A stretch of DNA of 64,000 nt from Chlorobaculum tepidum TLS (GCF_000006985.1 NC_002932.3:147501-211500), one strand, 5' to 3'; shown: positions 1 through 20,352, counted from the stretch's first letter. Made by a program: numbers and translations. The notes: a model not told the origin generated them from the letters alone.

Positions 1-1
1 C

Positions 2-874
<873 letters not shown>

Positions 875-961
875 CGGCGTCGGATTGCTGTTTTTGGAAT
901 CATTTCGAGGCGCCATGCCTGGCGATCTGGCAGGCATGGCGCTGAAAACTGCTACTGGCCC

Positions 962-1270
962 ATGACGAAATACCTGACGGAACTCTGGGACCTCATCCGG
1001 CTGAATCCGAAAAAGTTCGTGATTCGGGCCCTCCTTGTGCTCGCAGCCATCGGATTTATCTTCGGTGATTTTGGCTTGGTGACCCGCATTAGCATGGAGT
1101 TGGAGAACCGGAAGCTCGAAAAGCTTCTGGCCGAAGAGCAGGAGAAGATCGTTGAGCTCCGTAGTACGATCAAAAATGCCTACCAGCCCGACAGCGTCGA
1201 AAAGGTGGCTCGGGAACGCTTCAATTTCCACAAAAAAGGCGAGACGGTATTTATCATAAGGGAGAAGTGA
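962..1270 (+). CDS. FtsB/DivIC-type septum formation initiator
   Basis: A 102-residue bitopic membrane protein. A short cytoplasmic N-terminus is followed by one hydrophobic segment (about residues 19-37) and then a charged heptad-rich stretch (about 40-72, with ELENRKLEKLLAEEQEK) expected to form a coiled coil. It ends in the ARERFNFHKKGETVFII tail typical of the DivIC/FtsB family, which recruits and scaffolds the divisome with FtsL and FtsQ. Its position just after enolase matches the common eno-ftsB linkage. The ATG at 962 is the only sensible start. Family membership is clear from architecture and the tail; FtsB versus DivIC naming is not resolved. Confidence 0.85.
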   Translation: MTKYLTELWDLIRLNPKKFVIRALLVLAAIGFIFGDFGLVTRISMELENRKLEKLLAEEQEKIVELRSTIKNAYQPDSVEKVARERFNFHKKGETVFIIREK

Positions 1271-1462
1271 CCCCGAACGAGGCCTGAAAGTGGACGTTGT
1301 GAACAGATGGTGAACTCAAAAGCATCGTCTTTCCGGTTTTCCTTTTTCATTCATAATTCGGCATTTATTATTCTCTTTCCCCCATCTTTCTCCCGCCTTT
1401 TATTTATCCCGGCCATTGGCTACCTTCAGGATCATCTTCAATCACTTTCAACCAGCCGTCTT

Positions 1463-3543
<2,081 letters not shown>

Positions 3544-3547
<4 letters not shown>

Positions 3548-4341
3548 GCTTTTATACGCTGATTACGGGCGCGTCCACCGGTATCGGCCGGCGACTTGCT
3601 GAAGAGTTTGCCTCGATGGGCGACAACCTCGTGCTGGTTGCCCGCTCGCAGGATAAGCTTGAAACGCTGGCTGCGGAGTTGCGTCGCTCATGCGGTATCG
3701 AGGTGCAGGTCTGTTGCCAGGATCTTGCGGAGGTTGGCGCTGCGTTGAAGGTTTTCGGATTCTGCGAGGAGAGAGGGCTGCCCATCGATAAACTGGTCAA
3801 CTGCGCCGGATTCTCCATAGCGGGCAACTTTGAGCGGATGGACGAAGAGACGTTCGTGCAGATGGTCTTGGTCAATATGGTCGCCGTGGCTGCGCTGACC
3901 CGCCGGTTTCTTCCGGCGATGCGCGCCCGCCGCCGGGGTGTGGTGATCAATATCGCTTCGCTCGCCGGATTCCAGGGTGTGCCGGGTATGGCCGGCTACT
4001 CCGCCAGCAAGGCGTTTGTGGTCAATCTGACCGAAGCGCTCTCTGTCGAGCTTCAGGGCACTGGCGTCCGAATCTTCGCCGTCTGTCCCAGCTTTCTCGA
4101 CAACGATCTCTTTTACAGCCGTGCCGGTCATGACCGGAGCCGCATCGTCACGCCGGTTTCCAGTCCGGAGGTGGTCGTGAAGGCCGTCCACCGCGGACTC
4201 GACGGAAAACAGGTGCTGATTCTGCCGACCGTTCTGGATCGTCTCATGGTTTTTGTCCAGCGTTTCACACCACGGAAAATCGTGGTGTTGCTGGCCGATA
4301 TCTTCGCCGGAGCCAGGGAGAGGGGGGGGAGTAATGGGTGA
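3544..4341 (+). CDS. Short-chain dehydrogenase/reductase (DltE/YqjQ-like)
   Basis: A 265-residue classical SDR with the Rossmann cofactor motif ITGASTGIGRRLAEEFA at the N-terminus (Gly-rich TGxxxGIG), the NCAGF segment (about residue 89), the structural serine in NIASLAGFQG and the catalytic Tyr-x-x-x-Lys in GYSASKAF (about residue 157). It should be a cytoplasmic NAD(P)-dependent oxidoreductase; the substrate cannot be read from sequence. Its ATG overlaps the ispG stop as ATGA, implying translational coupling with isoprenoid synthesis, although this does not prove a shared pathway. About 165 bases separate it from the tRNA cluster. Confidence 0.85.
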
Positions 4342-4452
4342 TGACTGTACGTGCCGTGTGGTTTTCCTGTCGCGATTTCCGTCATTTATGCTCATTACGC
4401 CCATCAAGTTCACTTTGGCCGCGGTTTTTCATGAAATTTTTATTTTTTCCTT

Positions 4453-4482
4453 TTGCATTTTTTGATCAGGCTGTGTTATATT
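4453..4482 (+). promoter_or_regulatory. Likely sigma-70 promoter of the tRNA-secE-nusG operon
   Basis: TTGCAT at 4453-4458 is followed after 17 bases by TTATAT (4476-4481), or after 18 by TATATT (4477-4482) with an upstream TG as in extended -10 promoters. It lies 26 bases before tRNA-Thr in an AT-rich gap. The block GGCTGTGTTATATTA (4469-4483) recurs exactly upstream of efp on the other strand. Confidence 0.6.
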
Positions 4483-4507
4483 ACCGGCCCTGTATTTTTG
4501 GTGAGCT

Positions 4508-4580
4508 GCTGGTGTAGCTCAATTGGTAGAGCAGCTGACTTGTAATCAGCAGGTTGCGGGTTCGAGTCCCATCACCAGCT
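4508..4580 (+). tRNA. tRNA-Thr (anticodon TGT)
   Basis: Seventy-three bases fold as a cloverleaf: acceptor GCTGGTG pairs with CACCAGC, the anticodon loop is CTTGTAA with anticodon TGT, and the T arm contains GGTTCGAGTCC. No CCA is encoded. It is the first gene of the cluster, behind the promoter at 4453. Confidence 0.95.
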
Positions 4581-4596
4581 CGAAGCGCCAGTACAT

Positions 4597-4679
4597 GGGT
4601 AGGTAGCGAAGCGGTCAAACGCAACAGACTGTAAATCTGTCGACATATGTCTTCGGAGGTTCGAATCCTCCCCTACCCA
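4597..4679 (+). tRNA. tRNA-Tyr (anticodon GTA)
   Basis: A class II tRNA of 83 bases with a long variable arm. Acceptor GGGTAGG pairs with CCTACCC, the anticodon loop CTGTAAA gives GTA, and the T loop is GGTTCGAATCC. Confidence 0.95.
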
Positions 4680-4699
4680 CTTGCTTTTGTTGGTGACAA

Positions 4700-4772
<73 letters not shown>

Positions 4773-4794
4773 CCGGTTCCTGGGGGAGCGGTAT

Positions 4795-4867
4795 ACGTCA
4801 GTAGCTTAATTGGTAGAGCAGCGGTCTCCAAAACCGCAGGTTGGGGGTTCGAGTCCCTCCTGACGTG
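4795..4867 (+). tRNA. tRNA-Trp (anticodon CCA)
   Basis: Seventy-three bases: acceptor ACGTCAG pairs with CTGACGT, anticodon loop CTCCAAA gives CCA, T arm GGTTCGAGTCC. It sits 53 bases before the secE start, the classic trnW-secE-nusG arrangement. Confidence 0.95.
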
Positions 4868-4920
4868 CAGGCAGGCTGGATTTGAATGCTGTTCACGATC
4901 TTTTACCTCGTTGCTCAATC

Positions 4921-5112
4921 ATGAAGAAATATATCGAGAAGGTTGATAAGTACTATCGTGATGTTGTTGGCGAGATGCGCAAGGTGTCGTGGCCGACAAG
5001 GGAGGAGGTGAAGGATATGACGATTGTTGTGTTGACGGTTTCAGGTATTCTTGCCTTGTTTACCTTTGTGGTGGATTGGGTCATCAGTACGGTGATGGGG
5101 AAATTATTGTAA
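4921..5112 (+). CDS. secE: Preprotein translocase subunit SecE
   Basis: A 63-residue single-span SecE. The amphipathic N-terminal helix carries the family signature EMRKVSWPTREEV (about residues 17-30), followed by one membrane segment (about 36-56). SecE clamps SecY in the translocon. The frame extends 13 codons upstream to 4882, overlapping nothing but unlike the family, so the ATG at 4921 is chosen; no strong Shine-Dalgarno sequence is visible before it. nusG follows after 27 bases. Confidence 0.93.
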   Translation: MKKYIEKVDKYYRDVVGEMRKVSWPTREEVKDMTIVVLTVSGILALFTFVVDWVISTVMGKLL

Positions 5113-5139
5113 GACTAAGGAGATTTTCGAGGTAACGAG

Positions 5140-5715
5140 ATGAGCGCCAAAAAAAAGGTGGTGAAAGAACAGCATCCCCCGCAACTTCATTGGTACGCTC
5201 TCAGGATCTATTCTGGCCATGAGCGCAAGGTCAAAGAGAGTATCGAGATGGAGGTCGAGCGATGCGGTCTTTCCGAAAGCATCAAGCAGGTTTACATCCC
5301 CTACGAACGTTTCGTCGAGGTTAAAAACGGCAAAAAGCGCAGTCTGACCAAGAACGCTTTTCCCGGCTACGTGCTGATCGAAGCCGTGCTCGACAAGCAG
5401 ACCCGAAACCTGATCATGGATATTCCGTCGGTCATGGGCTTTCTCGGCGTCGATGATAATCCCACTCCTTTGCGTCCCGATGAGGTAGAGAAGATTCTCG
5501 TCCCCGGTGGAGCGATCGAGCACCGTGCGGTGGTTGAAGCTCCTTTCAAGGTCGGCGATTCGGTCAAGGTGATAGATGGGCCATTCAGCTCGCTGACCGG
5601 GATCGTGCACGAGGTCTGCACCGAGCGGATGAAAGTCAAGGTCATGATCAACTTCTTCGGCAGGAGCACCCCGACCGAACTCGATTTTTCCCAGGTCAAG
5701 CCCGTTTCGCAATAA
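5140..5715 (+). CDS. nusG: Transcription termination/antitermination factor NusG
   Basis: A 191-residue NusG. The NGN domain (about residues 15-125) opens with HWYALRIYSGHERKVKESIE and includes NAFPGYVLIE; it binds the RNA polymerase clamp. The C-terminal KOW domain (about 137-170) has FKVGDSVKVIDGPF followed by GxVxEV; it contacts Rho or ribosomal protein S10. It lies between secE and rplK as in most bacteria. Nothing unusual is seen. Confidence 0.97.
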   Translation: MSAKKKVVKEQHPPQLHWYALRIYSGHERKVKESIEMEVERCGLSESIKQVYIPYERFVEVKNGKKRSLTKNAFPGYVLIEAVLDKQTRNLIMDIPSVMGFLGVDDNPTPLRPDEVEKILVPGGAIEHRAVVEAPFKVGDSVKVIDGPFSSLTGIVHEVCTERMKVKVMINFFGRSTPTELDFSQVKPVSQ

Positions 5716-5769
5716 CAGGGATCACAGAGGTCATAGTATTCATTCAAGCTGTTGAAAGAGAGATAATTT

Positions 5770-6195
5770 ATGGCAAAAAAGATAACAGGGTTCATCAAGT
5801 TGCAAATTCCTGCAGGAGGCGCCAATCCTGCACCCCCCGTCGGTCCGGCGCTTGGTCAGAAGGGTGTGAATATCATGGAGTTCTGCAAGCAGTTCAACGC
5901 CAAAACGCAGTCTGAGGCTGGTATGATCATCCCTGTGGTGATCACGGTTTACTCCGACAAGTCTTTCACCTTTGTCACCAAAACGCCGCCTGCCGCCGTG
6001 CTCCTGCTCAAGGAGGCCAAGCTGCAAAAGGGTTCCGGCGAGCCGAACCGCAACAAGGTCGGTACGGTCACGATGGATCAGGTGCGCAAGATCGCCGAGC
6101 TGAAGAGGCCCGATCTGAACTCCATCGATCTCGAAGGTGCGACCCAGATGGTTATAGGCACGGCCCGCAGCATGGGTATCGTCGTCGAGGGCTGA
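5770..6195 (+). CDS. rplK: 50S ribosomal protein L11
   Basis: A 141-residue L11. It shows the N-terminal block [20 protein letters not shown], which carries the proline-rich hinge of the thiostrepton and GTPase-associated region. The C-terminal 23S rRNA-binding domain has [16 protein letters not shown] and ends with the [15 protein letters not shown] tail. With L10 and L7/L12 it forms the stalk base that stimulates translational GTPases. It is followed after 60 bases by rplA. Confidence 0.98.
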   Translation: MAKKITGFIKLQIPAGGANPAPPVGPALGQKGVNIMEFCKQFNAKTQSEAGMIIPVVITVYSDKSFTFVTKTPPAAVLLLKEAKLQKGSGEPNRNKVGTVTMDQVRKIAELKRPDLNSIDLEGATQMVIGTARSMGIVVEG

Positions 6196-6255
6196 GAAGC
6201 AAGTTTTTTTCGTGGGAGGCCTGACAAGCCGCTTTTACAACCACTAATATCATAA

Positions 6256-6951
6256 ATGTCAATGGCAGGAAAGAATTACAGAAACGCAAGTGCAAAGGTG
6301 AACCGCGCTCAAGAGTATGAGCTCGCGGAAGCCATCGAGAAGGTTAAGGAGATCACCACCACCAAATTCGACGCCACGGTCGATGTTGCCATAAAGCTCG
6401 GGGTCGATCCCCGTCATGCCGATCAGGTCGTTCGTGGAACGGTCATGCTTCCTTACGGCACGGGTAAAACCGTTTCCGTCCTGGTTGTCTGCAAAGAGAA
6501 CAAGGCGGAAGAGGCTCGCGAGGCTGGCGCTGATTTCGTTGGTTTCGAAGACTATATCGAGAAAATCCAGAACGGCTGGACCGATGTCGATGTGATCGTT
6601 GCGACTCCCGACGTTATGGGCCAGCTCGGCAAGGTTGCCCGAATCCTCGGCCCTCGCGGCCTGATGCCGAACCCGAAATCGGGTACGGTCACGATGGATG
6701 TCGCCAAAGCCGTCAAGGAGGTCAAGGCAGGTAAAATCGAGTTCAGGGTCGACAAAGCGGGCAACATCCACGCTCCGGTCGGCAAAGTTTCCTTCGATAG
6801 TGCAAACCTTGCTGGTAATATCACCAGCTTCATCAAAGAGGTCGTTCGCCTGAAGCCGTCGGCTGCAAAAGGTCAGTACCTCCAGGGGATCACCATTTCG
6901 AGCACCATGTCCCCCGGCGTGAAGGTGAAGAAGGATAAATTTGTTGCCTAA
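6256..6951 (+). CDS. rplA: 50S ribosomal protein L1
   Basis: A 231-residue L1 of the ribosomal E-site stalk. Recognisable blocks are [20 protein letters not shown], the [13 protein letters not shown] strand, [18 protein letters not shown]-type sequence (here [20 protein letters not shown]) and the C-terminal [13 protein letters not shown]. In many bacteria L1 also represses its own mRNA; a matching operator was not identified here. The start could be the ATG at 6256 or the ATG two codons later (6262); both give a normal length. Confidence 0.97.
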   Translation: MSMAGKNYRNASAKVNRAQEYELAEAIEKVKEITTTKFDATVDVAIKLGVDPRHADQVVRGTVMLPYGTGKTVSVLVVCKENKAEEAREAGADFVGFEDYIEKIQNGWTDVDVIVATPDVMGQLGKVARILGPRGLMPNPKSGTVTMDVAKAVKEVKAGKIEFRVDKAGNIHAPVGKVSFDSANLAGNITSFIKEVVRLKPSAAKGQYLQGITISSTMSPGVKVKKDKFVA

Positions 6952-6975
6952 CATTAAAGATTGTGCACCGATATG

Positions 6976-7494
6976 ATGAAGCGTGATACAAAAGAGCAGA
7001 TCGCTCAGGAAATAGCAGAGAAGTTCCAGAAGTCACAGGGCTTCTACTTTACCGAGTTTCAGGGGCTCGATGTCCAGAAGATGAGCCAGTTGCGCCTCGA
7101 GTTTCGCAAGGCCGGTATCGAGTACCGGGTGGTCAAGAACACCCTGATCAAAAAGGCGCTCAAGGATGCCGCCGACGTCGACAAGCTGGCTGCTGGTTTG
7201 AAGAACACCACCGCAGTAGCGTTCGCTTACGACGATCCGATCGCTCCGGCCAAGATCATCAAGAAGTTCAGCAAAGACAACGAAGCGTTGAAGTTCAAGA
7301 TGGCCTCTATCGATGGACAGGTGTTTGGTTCCGATTCGCTGCCCCAGCTCTCCGAGATGCTCAGCAAGACCGAGAACATTGGTCGCCTTGCCGGCCTCTT
7401 GAACAACATGGTTGCTTCTGTGCCGATGGTCATGAATGCGGTGATGAGAAACCTCGTTTCCGTGATCGACCAGGTCGGAAAGCTCGAGAAATAA
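6976..7494 (+). CDS. rplJ: 50S ribosomal protein L10
   Basis: A 172-residue L10, the stalk protein that anchors L7/L12 dimers through its C-terminal helix. It has [20 protein letters not shown] at the start, then [16 protein letters not shown] and [13 protein letters not shown]. Two adjacent ATGs occur (6973 and 6976) and a TTG lies at 6961; the second ATG gives the MKRD start I remember for green sulfur L10 proteins. The gene begins 24 bases after rplA and precedes rplL by 55 bases. Confidence 0.95.
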   Translation: MKRDTKEQIAQEIAEKFQKSQGFYFTEFQGLDVQKMSQLRLEFRKAGIEYRVVKNTLIKKALKDAADVDKLAAGLKNTTAVAFAYDDPIAPAKIIKKFSKDNEALKFKMASIDGQVFGSDSLPQLSEMLSKTENIGRLAGLLNNMVASVPMVMNAVMRNLVSVIDQVGKLEK

Positions 7495-7549
7495 ACGAAT
7501 TACGCACTCAAAGCTTCAATATTTTCAATTCAAACTGAGAGAGGAAATA

Positions 7550-7930
7550 ATGTCATCTATCGAAACCCTTGTAGAAGAGATTGGTAAACTTACCCTTACC
7601 GAAGCTTCCGAGTTGGTGAAAGCACTTGAGGAGAAGTTCGGCGTGAGCGCTGCTCCTGCCGTTATGGCTGGCGCCGTTATGGCCGCTCCTGCCGGTGAAG
7701 CTGCCGCTGCAGAAGAGAAGACCGAGTTCGACGTCGTACTCAAGTCTGCTGGCGCCAACAAGATCAACGTCATCAAGGTTGTTCGCGCAATCACCGGTCT
7801 TGGTCTGAAAGAGGCCAAGGACATGGTTGACGGTGCACCGAAGACCGTCAAAGAGGCTGTCTCCAAGGACGAGGCTGAAAAGATCGCCAAAGAGCTCAAG
7901 GACGCCGGCGCTGAAGTCGAGCTGAACTGA
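7550..7930 (+). CDS. rplL: 50S ribosomal protein L7/L12
   Basis: A 126-residue acidic stalk protein. The N-terminal dimerisation domain (about residues 1-35) is joined by an Ala/Gly-rich hinge (about 36-55) to the C-terminal factor-binding domain. That domain contains [37 protein letters not shown] and a [17 protein letters not shown] helix. A good purine-rich ribosome-binding site (GAGAGGAAATA) precedes the ATG. A strong hairpin starts 26 bases after the stop. Confidence 0.98.
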   Translation: MSSIETLVEEIGKLTLTEASELVKALEEKFGVSAAPAVMAGAVMAAPAGEAAAAEEKTEFDVVLKSAGANKINVIKVVRAITGLGLKEAKDMVDGAPKTVKEAVSKDEAEKIAKELKDAGAEVELN

Positions 7931-8320
7931 TCGTTCGGCAGGTCAAGTAGCTGACAAGCTCCGTGCCGTTTCCGGTACGGAGCTTTGTCCTTTTGTGGTA
8001 AGAAATTTCTTTTCGCCGTTACGCGGCTTAAAAACCGCAGAACGATGACCCCACTTCGATAGGGTATTGACGAATCCTGTAATGACCAAAGAGTACCACT
8101 GATTACTGCCGTGAGCGATTCGAGTGAGCGGTTGTCGAAGTGCGGAGCCTGAATGTGCCGGCCTGTCGGGACATAAGGAGTGCAGCACCGGCTGACGTCG
8201 CCGGTCGCAAAACGGAGCAAAGCGGGCTCCAGATCGATGTCGCGAATACATATTGGTTGCGACTTCGAACGATGAGACCTGAAAGAGAATTGCCCATTAA
8301 CTGTTAAGTACTCCCTGCAA
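7931..8320 (+). other. 390-base rplL-rpoB spacer / rpoB leader
   Basis: No credible gene is present. The first part holds a 13-bp hairpin (7956-7985). Further downstream there is a small GCGG/CCGC hairpin near 8024-8039 and a perfect ACCGGC/GCCGGT stem around 8190-8210. The length resembles the attenuated rplL-rpoB junctions of other bacteria, where readthrough sets the ratio of ribosomal protein to polymerase. That role is inferred, not shown. Confidence 0.5.
7956..7985 (+). terminator. Hairpin after rplL, probable attenuator
   Basis: A 13-bp stem (AAGCTCCGTGCCG against CGGTACGGAGCTT, one G-U pair) closes a TTTC tetraloop. The following TGTCCTTTTG is only partly U-rich, so partial rather than complete termination fits, in keeping with rpoB and rpoC lying downstream. 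Confidence 0.6.
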
Positions 8321-12253
<3,933 letters not shown>

Positions 12254-12345
12254 AATGATGTAACGATATGCCGGATCGATCACTTCGGCAATTGAAAAGA
12301 AGTAACGAAGATAATTTCAAGGTTGTTTTAACAGGGATATCGACC

Positions 12346-16818
<4,473 letters not shown>

Positions 16819-16860
16819 GCGTAAGGCGAGAGAAATAACGGCATCTTGTTGAGAGTAATG

Positions 16861-16895
16861 CCGCCCTGTAACTCAAACAGGGCGGTATTTTTTTT
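16861..16895 (+). terminator. Intrinsic terminator of rpoBC
   Basis: A perfect 9-bp stem, CCGCCCTGT against ACAGGGCGG, with a 7-base loop, is followed by TATTTTTTTTT. Confidence 0.9.
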
Positions 16896-17275
16896 GTGCA
16901 ATGTTGAGCCTTGTATGCAACAACTCCCGTTCTTGAAACCATTCGCGCCCGAAGCTCCCTGTAACGGAATTCGCTTGAGCGCAGGTTCAAGCCGCATCGG
17001 GCCAGTGCCCTGAGAATGCTTCGCGGTTTTCTCGAAAGGTGAAAAGTCCCGGAAATCCCGGCAAGCTTATCTAGCAAGAGAGAGTGGCGAATGTCAATAA
17101 CAGCCGTGAGTTGACGGTCGGGGTGGGCGGAGGATCGATACAATCAAACCGTGGCTTCAAATGATCCGTCACCACGGCGCAGAGGTGTGGGGCGTGGATC
17201 AAATTGAGCCTCTGGGAAAGTCAGCAGGTATAGGGCTGGTTGTTTCGGGAATTTTCTGCCGGAAAAATAATGATC
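16896..17275. other. Non-coding gap between convergent rpoC and accC
   Basis: No frame here looks like a gene: the open stretches are short, lack ribosome-binding sites and have no recognisable motif. It may hold decayed sequence, but nothing can be named. Confidence 0.5.
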
Positions 17276-17324
17276 AAACCCTGCAGCCATTTAGTAAACA
17301 AATGGTTATTACATTACAGGGTTT
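17276..17324 (-). terminator. Nested inverted repeat downstream of accC
   Basis: An outer arm pair AAACCCTG/CAGGGTTT (17276-17283, 17317-17324) encloses an inner stem CCATTT/AAATGG (17287-17292, 17300-17305). Read on the minus strand it lies 54 bases after the accC stop and is followed by GATCATTATTTTT, so it may terminate the efp-accBC transcript. The T-run is imperfect. Confidence 0.45.
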
Positions 17325-17377
17325 GAAAATGGTCGGGTGCACTATGAAGAGAGGAGCGGCGTTCTCTTTGTTCAGGG

Positions 17378-18721
17378 TTACGGTTTCTCGAACCTGAAGC
17401 TGTCGAGGAAGCTCGTGTCGAACTCTCCGCTTCTGAACACCGGATCGTGCATCACCTGCTTGTGGAAAGGGATGGTGGTTTTGATGCCCATGATGATGAA
17501 CTCGTCGAGAGCCCTCGACATGCGGGCGATCGCTTCGTCACGGTTGTGGGCAGTGACGATGAGCTTGCCGATCATCGAGTCGTAGTTCGATGGCACGACG
17601 TAGCTTGCGTAGCAGTGCGAGTCGATCCTGACGCCGGGGCCTCCGGGCGTATGAAAGACCTGAATCTCTCCCGGCGAAGGCCTGAACATGTGCTCAGGGT
17701 CTTCGGCATTGATGCGGCACTCGATGGAGTGGCCTCTCGGAATGAAGGTTTTCCCTTCCAGGCTTCCTCCAGCGGCGATGCTGATCTGTTCCCTGACGAT
17801 ATCGACGTCGTAGCGCTGCTCGGTTATGGGATGCTCCACTTGGATGCGGGTGTTCATCTCCATGAAGTAGAAGTTTTTGTGCTTGTCGAGCAGGAACTCG
17901 ATGGTGCCGGCGCCTTCGTAGTTGATCGCCTTGGCGGCGGCCACGGCCGCTTCGCCCATCTTCGTGCGCAGGGCTTCATCGACTACCGGTGAGGGAGTCT
18001 CCTCGATCAGCTTCTGGTGGCGGCGCTGCACGGTGCAGTCGCGTTCGCCGAGGTGCACCACGTTGCCGTGCTGGTCGGCCAGAATCTGAATTTCGATGTG
18101 GCGGGGATTTTCAAGGAACTTCTCGATATAGACGCCGCTGTTGCCGAAGGCCATGCCGGCCTCGCTCTGGGCGGTCTTAAGGTTTTTTTCGAGCTGGCTC
18201 TCTTCGTGTACCACCCGCATCCCTTTTCCGCCACCCCCAGCTGTCGGTTTGATGATGACGGGATAGCCGATCTTTTTGGCGGTCTCAATGGCGTGAGCCA
18301 CATCTTCGACCAGACCTTCACTTCCCGGGACGACTGGCACGCCTGCAGCAATCATGGTCGATTTGGCGGTGTTTTTGTCGCCCATCTTGTTGATCATCTC
18401 CGCGGAAGGGCCAATGAACTTGATGTTCGAGGAGCTGCATACTTCCGCAAAATCGGCGTTTTCGGCCAGAAAGCCGTAGCCAGGATGAATCGCGTCAGCG
18501 TTGGTGACCTCGGCAGCGGCGATGATGCGCGGAATATTCAGGTAGCTTTCTCTCGAAAGCGGCGGTCCGATGCAGACCGCTTCGTCTGCGTACCTGACAT
18601 GAAGGGAATCGGCATCGGCGGTCGAATAGACGGCCACGGTGCAAATGCCCATCTCGCGGCAGGTATGCATGACCCGCAAGGCGATCTCCCCACGGTTTGC
18701 TATGAGTATTTTTTTAAACAA
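17378..18721 (-). CDS. accC: Acetyl-CoA carboxylase, biotin carboxylase subunit
   Basis: A 447-residue ATP-grasp biotin carboxylase that carboxylates biotin on AccB, the first half of malonyl-CoA synthesis. Motifs are the N-terminal [15 protein letters not shown], the ATP-binding glycine-rich loop [13 protein letters not shown] (about residues 160-172), [15 protein letters not shown], the catalytic [15 protein letters not shown] and the C-terminal GYASYVV-type region. The preferred start is a TTG at 18721, which gives the family's usual length and leaves a 19-base gap after accB. The frame continues upstream into accB without similarity. No clear Shine-Dalgarno sequence is seen, so coupling to accB is likely. 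Confidence 0.95.
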   Translation of the reverse strand: MFKKILIANRGEIALRVMHTCREMGICTVAVYSTADADSLHVRYADEAVCIGPPLSRESYLNIPRIIAAAEVTNADAIHPGYGFLAENADFAEVCSSSNIKFIGPSAEMINKMGDKNTAKSTMIAAGVPVVPGSEGLVEDVAHAIETAKKIGYPVIIKPTAGGGGKGMRVVHEESQLEKNLKTAQSEAGMAFGNSGVYIEKFLENPRHIEIQILADQHGNVVHLGERDCTVQRRHQKLIEETPSPVVDEALRTKMGEAAVAAAKAINYEGAGTIEFLLDKHKNFYFMEMNTRIQVEHPITEQRYDVDIVREQISIAAGGSLEGKTFIPRGHSIECRINAEDPEHMFRPSPGEIQVFHTPGGPGVRIDSHCYASYVVPSNYDSMIGKLIVTAHNRDEAIARMSRALDEFIIMGIKTTIPFHKQVMHDPVFRSGEFDTSFLDSFRFEKP

Positions 18722-18740
18722 GGTGCAGTGAGTATTGAAG

Positions 18741-19214
18741 TTATGGCTTGACTCGGAAGAGAGCCTGATTGTATTCGACCGGCTGGCCGTTTTCGACGAG
18801 AATCTCGACAATGGTTCCTGAAACCTCCGACTCGATCTCGTTCATCAGCTTCATGGCTTCGATAATGCAAAGTACATCACCGGGTTTGACCTTGTCGCCT
18901 TCGTTGACGAACGGAAGAGAATCCGGAGATGGTGAGCGGTAGAAGGTGCCCACGATAGGTGAATAGATTTCGATCAGATCACTCACGGCAGGTTCTGCGG
19001 CAGCCGGGGCCGGTTGTTCCTGCACGGCCTGACGCACTGCAGGCAGGGGGGCCGGGATGGGTTGCGCGACGACGGGAGCGGTTGGTAAGACAGCCTGTGC
19101 CTTCGAGTTGTTTCGTCTCAGTGTGATTTCGGACTGGCCATCCTTGATGATCACTTCATCAAGAGCAGATACGTTGACGATCTCGATAAGCTGCTGAATT
19201 TCCTTGAGGTTCAT
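18741..19214 (-). CDS. accB: Acetyl-CoA carboxylase, biotin carboxyl carrier protein
   Basis: A 157-residue BCCP. The N-terminal domain (about residues 1-45) is joined by an Ala/Pro/Gln-rich flexible linker (about 46-80) to the biotinyl domain. That domain contains the biotinylation motif [14 protein letters not shown], whose Lys carries biotin, and the preceding [13 protein letters not shown] strand. It shuttles carboxyl groups between AccC and the AccA/AccD transferase. It lies between efp and accC on the same strand, the common efp-accB-accC order. Confidence 0.96.
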   Translation of the reverse strand: MNLKEIQQLIEIVNVSALDEVIIKDGQSEITLRRNNSKAQAVLPTAPVVAQPIPAPLPAVRQAVQEQPAPAAAEPAVSDLIEIYSPIVGTFYRSPSPDSLPFVNEGDKVKPGDVLCIIEAMKLMNEIESEVSGTIVEILVENGQPVEYNQALFRVKP

Positions 19215-19273
19215 GATTGTGGTCTTAAGATTTTACGCGCAATTCGGTAATAACATAACAACAGTCAAAACAG

Positions 19274-19840
19274 TCACTTTTTAACCCGCTCCATGTACTC
19301 GCCGCTACGGGTGTCGATGCGGATGATGCTGCCGGTCTGGATGAACATCGGCACGTTTACCTCGGCGCCGGTTTCGACGATGGCCGGTTTGGTGCCGCTA
19401 GTGGCGCGGTCGTCCTTGCTTGCCGGGCTGGTTTCTGTGACTTCGAGTTCGACAAAGGTTGGCAATTCAACTTCGAGGATCGATCCGTCATCGGCAAAAA
19501 CGATATCGACCATCACGGAATCCTTGAGGAAACGTGAGGCTGGCCCAATGGCCACTTCTGGCACATTGATCTGATCGAAGGTCTCGGTGTCCATCATGAC
19601 ATAGTCTTCACCATCACGATAAAGGTACTGGTATTTCTTTCTCTCGGTGACGATGACATCGACCTGTTCGGTGGCGCTGAAGCGGTATTCGACGTTGCGG
19701 CCAGTCTTGAGGTTTTTCATGCTGGCCTGGTAGAAGGCGCGAAGGTTGCCGGGGGTACGGTGGACAAGGCTTTCGATGCTGTGTGGCGCCCCATTCCAGC
19801 GGATGATGGCACCTCTTGAGACATTGCTGATTGAAACCAT
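19274..19840 (-). CDS. efp: Elongation factor P
   Basis: A 188-residue EF-P, which binds between the ribosomal P and E sites and relieves stalling at polyproline. All three beta-barrel domains are present, including the C-terminal [20 protein letters not shown] signature and GEYMERVKK. The loop that reaches the peptidyl-tRNA reads [10 protein letters not shown]: the residue at the position of E. coli Lys34 is Asn32, so neither the beta-lysylated Lys nor the rhamnosylated Arg type is present. The frame extends 36 codons upstream, but the ATG at 19840 gives the normal length. It heads the efp-accB-accC unit. Confidence 0.96.
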   Translation of the reverse strand: MVSISNVSRGAIIRWNGAPHSIESLVHRTPGNLRAFYQASMKNLKTGRNVEYRFSATEQVDVIVTERKKYQYLYRDGEDYVMMDTETFDQINVPEVAIGPASRFLKDSVMVDIVFADDGSILEVELPTFVELEVTETSPASKDDRATSGTKPAIVETGAEVNVPMFIQTGSIIRIDTRSGEYMERVKK

Positions 19841-19908
19841 GACTTGACTTGCAGATAGGTGATACAGTACTGAGTCTGAATATCGATGTTGAAAAGTTAA
19901 AGACACAT

Positions 19909-19937
19909 AATATAACACAGCCAGAACTGAATAACAA
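19909..19937 (-). promoter_or_regulatory. Likely promoter of efp-accB-accC
   Basis: On the minus strand TTGTTA is followed after 17 bases by TATATT, with TG one base before it (extended -10). The block GGCTGTGTTATATTA is identical to the one in the tRNA-secE promoter at 4469-4483. It lies about 70 bases before the efp start. Confidence 0.6.
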
Positions 19938-20076
19938 TGACAAGCCAAAACCCGCTTGGCACAAGGGAGAAAAACAAATTGGATGTTTGTTGGGCAGTCT
20001 TTAAATTGAATTATTGTAGTAATTGGAAATAGGCAACCTGATTTTCCTCAAACATTTAAACGGTAAACTACTTATT

Positions 20077-20352
20077 ATGTCGAAAGCCGAGTTAGCAGAA
20101 AAGATTGCAGAGCAGACCGGTTTGACCAAGGCTGATGCTGAAAGAGCGGTCAATGCATTCATCAATGTGGTGACCTCGACCCTGAAAAGCGGTGATGATG
20201 TGACCCTGGTGGGCTTTGGTACTTTTACCACCGGCGACCGGGCAGAGCGCCAGGGCCGCAATCCCCAGACAGGCAAGACCATTACCATTGCCGCCAAGAA
20301 GGTTGTCAAGTTCAAGCCTGGCAAAGCGCTGAAAGAAGAGGTCGGTGGCTGA
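20077..20352 (+). CDS. HU-family DNA-binding protein
   Basis: A 91-residue histone-like protein. It has the N-terminal helices [20 protein letters not shown], the [21 protein letters not shown] arm that inserts into the DNA minor groove, and the closing [14 protein letters not shown]. It acts as a dimer that bends DNA and compacts the nucleoid. The ATG at 20077 gives the usual length; an 18-codon upstream extension is unlike the family. A perfect terminator follows, so it is probably monocistronic. Confidence 0.94.
   Translation: MSKAELAEKIAEQTGLTKADAERAVNAFINVVTSTLKSGDDVTLVGFGTFTTGDRAERQGRNPQTGKTITIAAKKVVKFKPGKALKEEVGG

Noticed and set aside
17161-17585. Short plus-strand frames in the rpoC-accC gap and over accC
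   Set aside because: Short, no ribosome-binding site, no motif, and partly antisense to accC.
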